From NCBI RefSeq assembly GCF_001692445.1, contig NZ_MAQA01000016.1:1-64000 (forward strand): 64,000 nucleotides of DNA. Reading direction: 5' to 3'. Made by a program: the position numbers and the translations under genes. Source of the stretch: Oerskovia enterophila (GTDB lineage Bacteria > Actinomycetota > Actinomycetes > Actinomycetales > Cellulomonadaceae). Positions 62,419 to 64,000 of this stretch are shown here, in pieces; the first letter of the stretch is position 1, and the number at the start of each line of letters is the position of its first letter. Below the pieces are notes generated by a model that was given only the letters and a program-made list of their open reading frames with translations, made no database searches and was not told the DNA's origin.

Positions 62419-63927
62419 GTGGCCCAGACGACGAGCGGGCGCGGGCCTGCGCAGCGCTCGGCGGCGGGCTCCTCCCGGGCGAGCACCGCGGGCACGCCAC
62501 GCGCCAAGAGCCCGGCTGCTCGGACGACGACCGGCTCGACGCCCTCCGGGGCGCGTCCCGCGACCGGTGCGCGGCCGACCACGACCGCGACGACCGGCCT
62601 CCCCACGAAGGGCGGGACCACCCGGCGGACCCGCACACCGCGTCCTCGGCCGCGTCCGGCCAGGCCTGCGTCGAGCGAGCGCGCGTGGCTCGGCCAGTGG
62701 GACAGTGCCGTGACGAGCTACTACCTGCTCGTCGGTGCGACCACCCTGCTCGCGATCATCGGCCTCGTCATGGTGCTCTCGAGCTCGGCGATCACGGAGA
62801 TCGCGGCGGGAAAGTCGCCCTACGGCGCGTTCCTGACCCAGGCGCAGTACGCGCTCATCGGTCTGCCCGTGCTGCTCGTCGCGAGCAGGCTCCCCACGAG
62901 CGTGTACCGGCACGGCGCGTGGCCGCTGCTCATCTTCTCCCTGTGCCTCCAGCTCATGATCTTCAGCCCGCTCGGCCACGAGGTCAACGGCAACCTGAAC
63001 TGGATCAACTTCGGGTCGTTCTTCGTGCAGCCCTCGGAGCCCGCCAAGCTCGCTCTCGCGGTCTGGCTGGGTGTCGTGCTCGGGCGCAAGCAGCACCTGC
63101 TGGGCTCGTGGAAGCACGCGATCGTGCCCGCGGTCCCCGGCGCGCTCCTGGTCATGGGGCTCGTGCTCGCGGGGCACGACCTGGGCACCATGCTCGTGAT
63201 CCTCATCCTCGTGGCGGGGGCGTTCTTCGTCGCGGGAGTCGACTGGAAGCTCCTCGCCCTGGCGGGGGCCTGCGCGGCCGTCGTGGTCGTGGTCGGGTTC
63301 GTCGCGATGCAGCAGAACGCGAACCGCATGAACCGGCTCCTCGCGACGTACACGAACGTGTGCGACACCTCGGACGCGAACGCGGGCTCGAGCGTCTGCT
63401 ACCAGACGGTCCACGGCCTGTGGGCGCTGGGCACGGGCGGGTTCGGCGGGGTCGGGCTCGGCGCGAGCCGCGAGAAGTGGAGCTACCTGCCCGAGGCCCA
63501 CAACGACTTCATCTTCTCGGTCATCGGCGAGGAGCTCGGACTGCTCGGAACGCTCCTGGTCCTCGCCCTGTTCGCGGTGCTCGGGCTGGCCATGAGCCGG
63601 GTGATCCGCCGCCACCCCGACCCGTTCGTCAAGATCACGACCGCGGGCATCGCGTGCTGGATCGTGGGTCAGGCGTTCATCAACATCGGCGTGGTCATCG
63701 GGGTGATCCCGGTCATCGGGGTGCCGCTCCCGCTCGTCTCCTCGGGCGGGTCGGCGCTGATCACGACCATGGCGGCCCTCGGCGTCGTGATCTCGTTCGC
63801 GCGCAACGAGCCAGGCGCCAAGGAGGCGTTCGCCGCCCGGGGGAGCGTCGTGCGCAAGTCGCTCGCCGTCGTCGGGCAGGCAGGGCGTCGCGCCCTGCCG
63901 GGGCGTCGGCGCGCCCAGGCCCGATGA
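62419..63927 (+). CDS. ftsW: Septal glycosyltransferase FtsW
   Basis: SEDS-family peptidoglycan polymerase of the divisome, partner of FtsI. 502 residues. The first 90 or so are a Thr/Ala/Arg/Pro-rich basic tail like that of FtsI in this cluster. About ten TM helices follow, with GHEVNGNLNWINFGSFFVQP SEPAK, GHDLGTMLVI, YLPEAHNDFIFSVIGEELGL and GVPLPLVSSGGSALI, the SEDS signature stretches. GTG 62419 has GGAGG upstream. Overlaps the next gene by ATGA. Confidence 0.95.
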   Translation: MAQTTSGRGPAQRSAAGSSRASTAGTPRAKSPAARTTTGSTPSGARPATGARPTTTATTGLPTKGGTTRRTRTPRPRPRPARPASSERAWLGQWDSAVTSYYLLVGATTLLAIIGLVMVLSSSAITEIAAGKSPYGAFLTQAQYALIGLPVLLVASRLPTSVYRHGAWPLLIFSLCLQLMIFSPLGHEVNGNLNWINFGSFFVQPSEPAKLALAVWLGVVLGRKQHLLGSWKHAIVPAVPGALLVMGLVLAGHDLGTMLVILILVAGAFFVAGVDWKLLALAGACAAVVVVVGFVAMQQNANRMNRLLATYTNVCDTSDANAGSSVCYQTVHGLWALGTGGFGGVGLGASREKWSYLPEAHNDFIFSVIGEELGLLGTLLVLALFAVLGLAMSRVIRRHPDPFVKITTAGIACWIVGQAFINIGVVIGVIPVIGVPLPLVSSGGSALITTMAALGVVISFARNEPGAKEAFAARGSVVRKSLAVVGQAGRRALPGRRRAQAR

Positions 63928-64000
63928 CCAGGCCCTGCCGTGAGCCCGTGGGCGAGCGGCGGCCCCAGAACTTCTCGGCCCCCGGGTCCTCCGGGGACGA
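63924..64000 (+). CDS. murG: Start of probable murG (truncated by window edge)
   Basis: ATG 63924 overlaps the ftsW stop (ATGA), and the frame stays open for 25 codons to the edge (begins MTRPCREPVGERRPQNF). No MurG motif is reached, so the name rests only on the conserved ftsW-murG order. The N-terminus would carry an extension before the usual glycosyltransferase start. Confidence 0.55.
   Translation, partial: MTRPCREPVGERRPQNFSAPGSSGD

Overview
The window is one stretch of high-GC actinobacterial chromosome. Base composition, gene order, the SOS-box type and the MurE substrate motif fit a member of the Micrococcales, probably near Cellulomonadaceae; that placement is inference. About 46 protein genes are supported. 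Nearly all are housekeeping genes in tightly packed operons with ATGA, GTGA or TTGA overlaps. I saw no tRNA, rRNA, CRISPR array, IS element or prophage.

Layout. 1-8.2 kb: the Lhr-type helicase (minus strand, cut by the left edge), a DUF3046 gene with a 62-bp tandem duplication at its 3' end, a membrane-anchored type I phosphodiesterase and a metallo-beta-lactamase-fold hydrolase. 8.2-16.1 kb: SOS-controlled recA-recX, a gluABCD-type amino-acid importer, and miaB. 16.1-22.5 kb: two coupled YbjN genes, a LigB-like gene, and a coupled YbjN-HSP90-repeat protein operon. 22.7-34.4 kb: miaA-dapF, a methyltransferase, hflX, dinG, ldh, lexA facing a LysM division-inhibitor-like gene and nrdR, an aldo/keto reductase, and a DUF5302 gene. 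34.5-43.7 kb: serA, helD, a receiver-PP2C/histidine kinase/receiver module, a PAC2 gene, and csp. 43.8-51.8 kb: a spermidine-synthase-like gene, SOS-controlled HEPN-dinB, DUF3040, and a moxR-DUF58-transglutaminase operon. 51.8-64 kb: the dcw cluster, mraZ-rsmH-ftsL-ftsI-murE-murF-mraY-murD-ftsW and the first codons of murG.

How the genes work together. The SOS genes form one circuit. LexA sites lie before recA, between lexA and the LysM gene, and before HEPN-dinB, joining repair, translesion synthesis and division arrest. The dcw cluster makes lipid II and the septal synthase and carries four 10-bp-phased MraZ boxes. The minus-strand YbjN/HSP90/repeat-protein operon looks like an accessory chaperone set placed between otherwise conserved genes. 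Many genes have a TANNNT hexamer exactly 6 nt before the start codon and little Shine-Dalgarno sequence, which points to widespread leaderless transcription; I used this to choose several starts.
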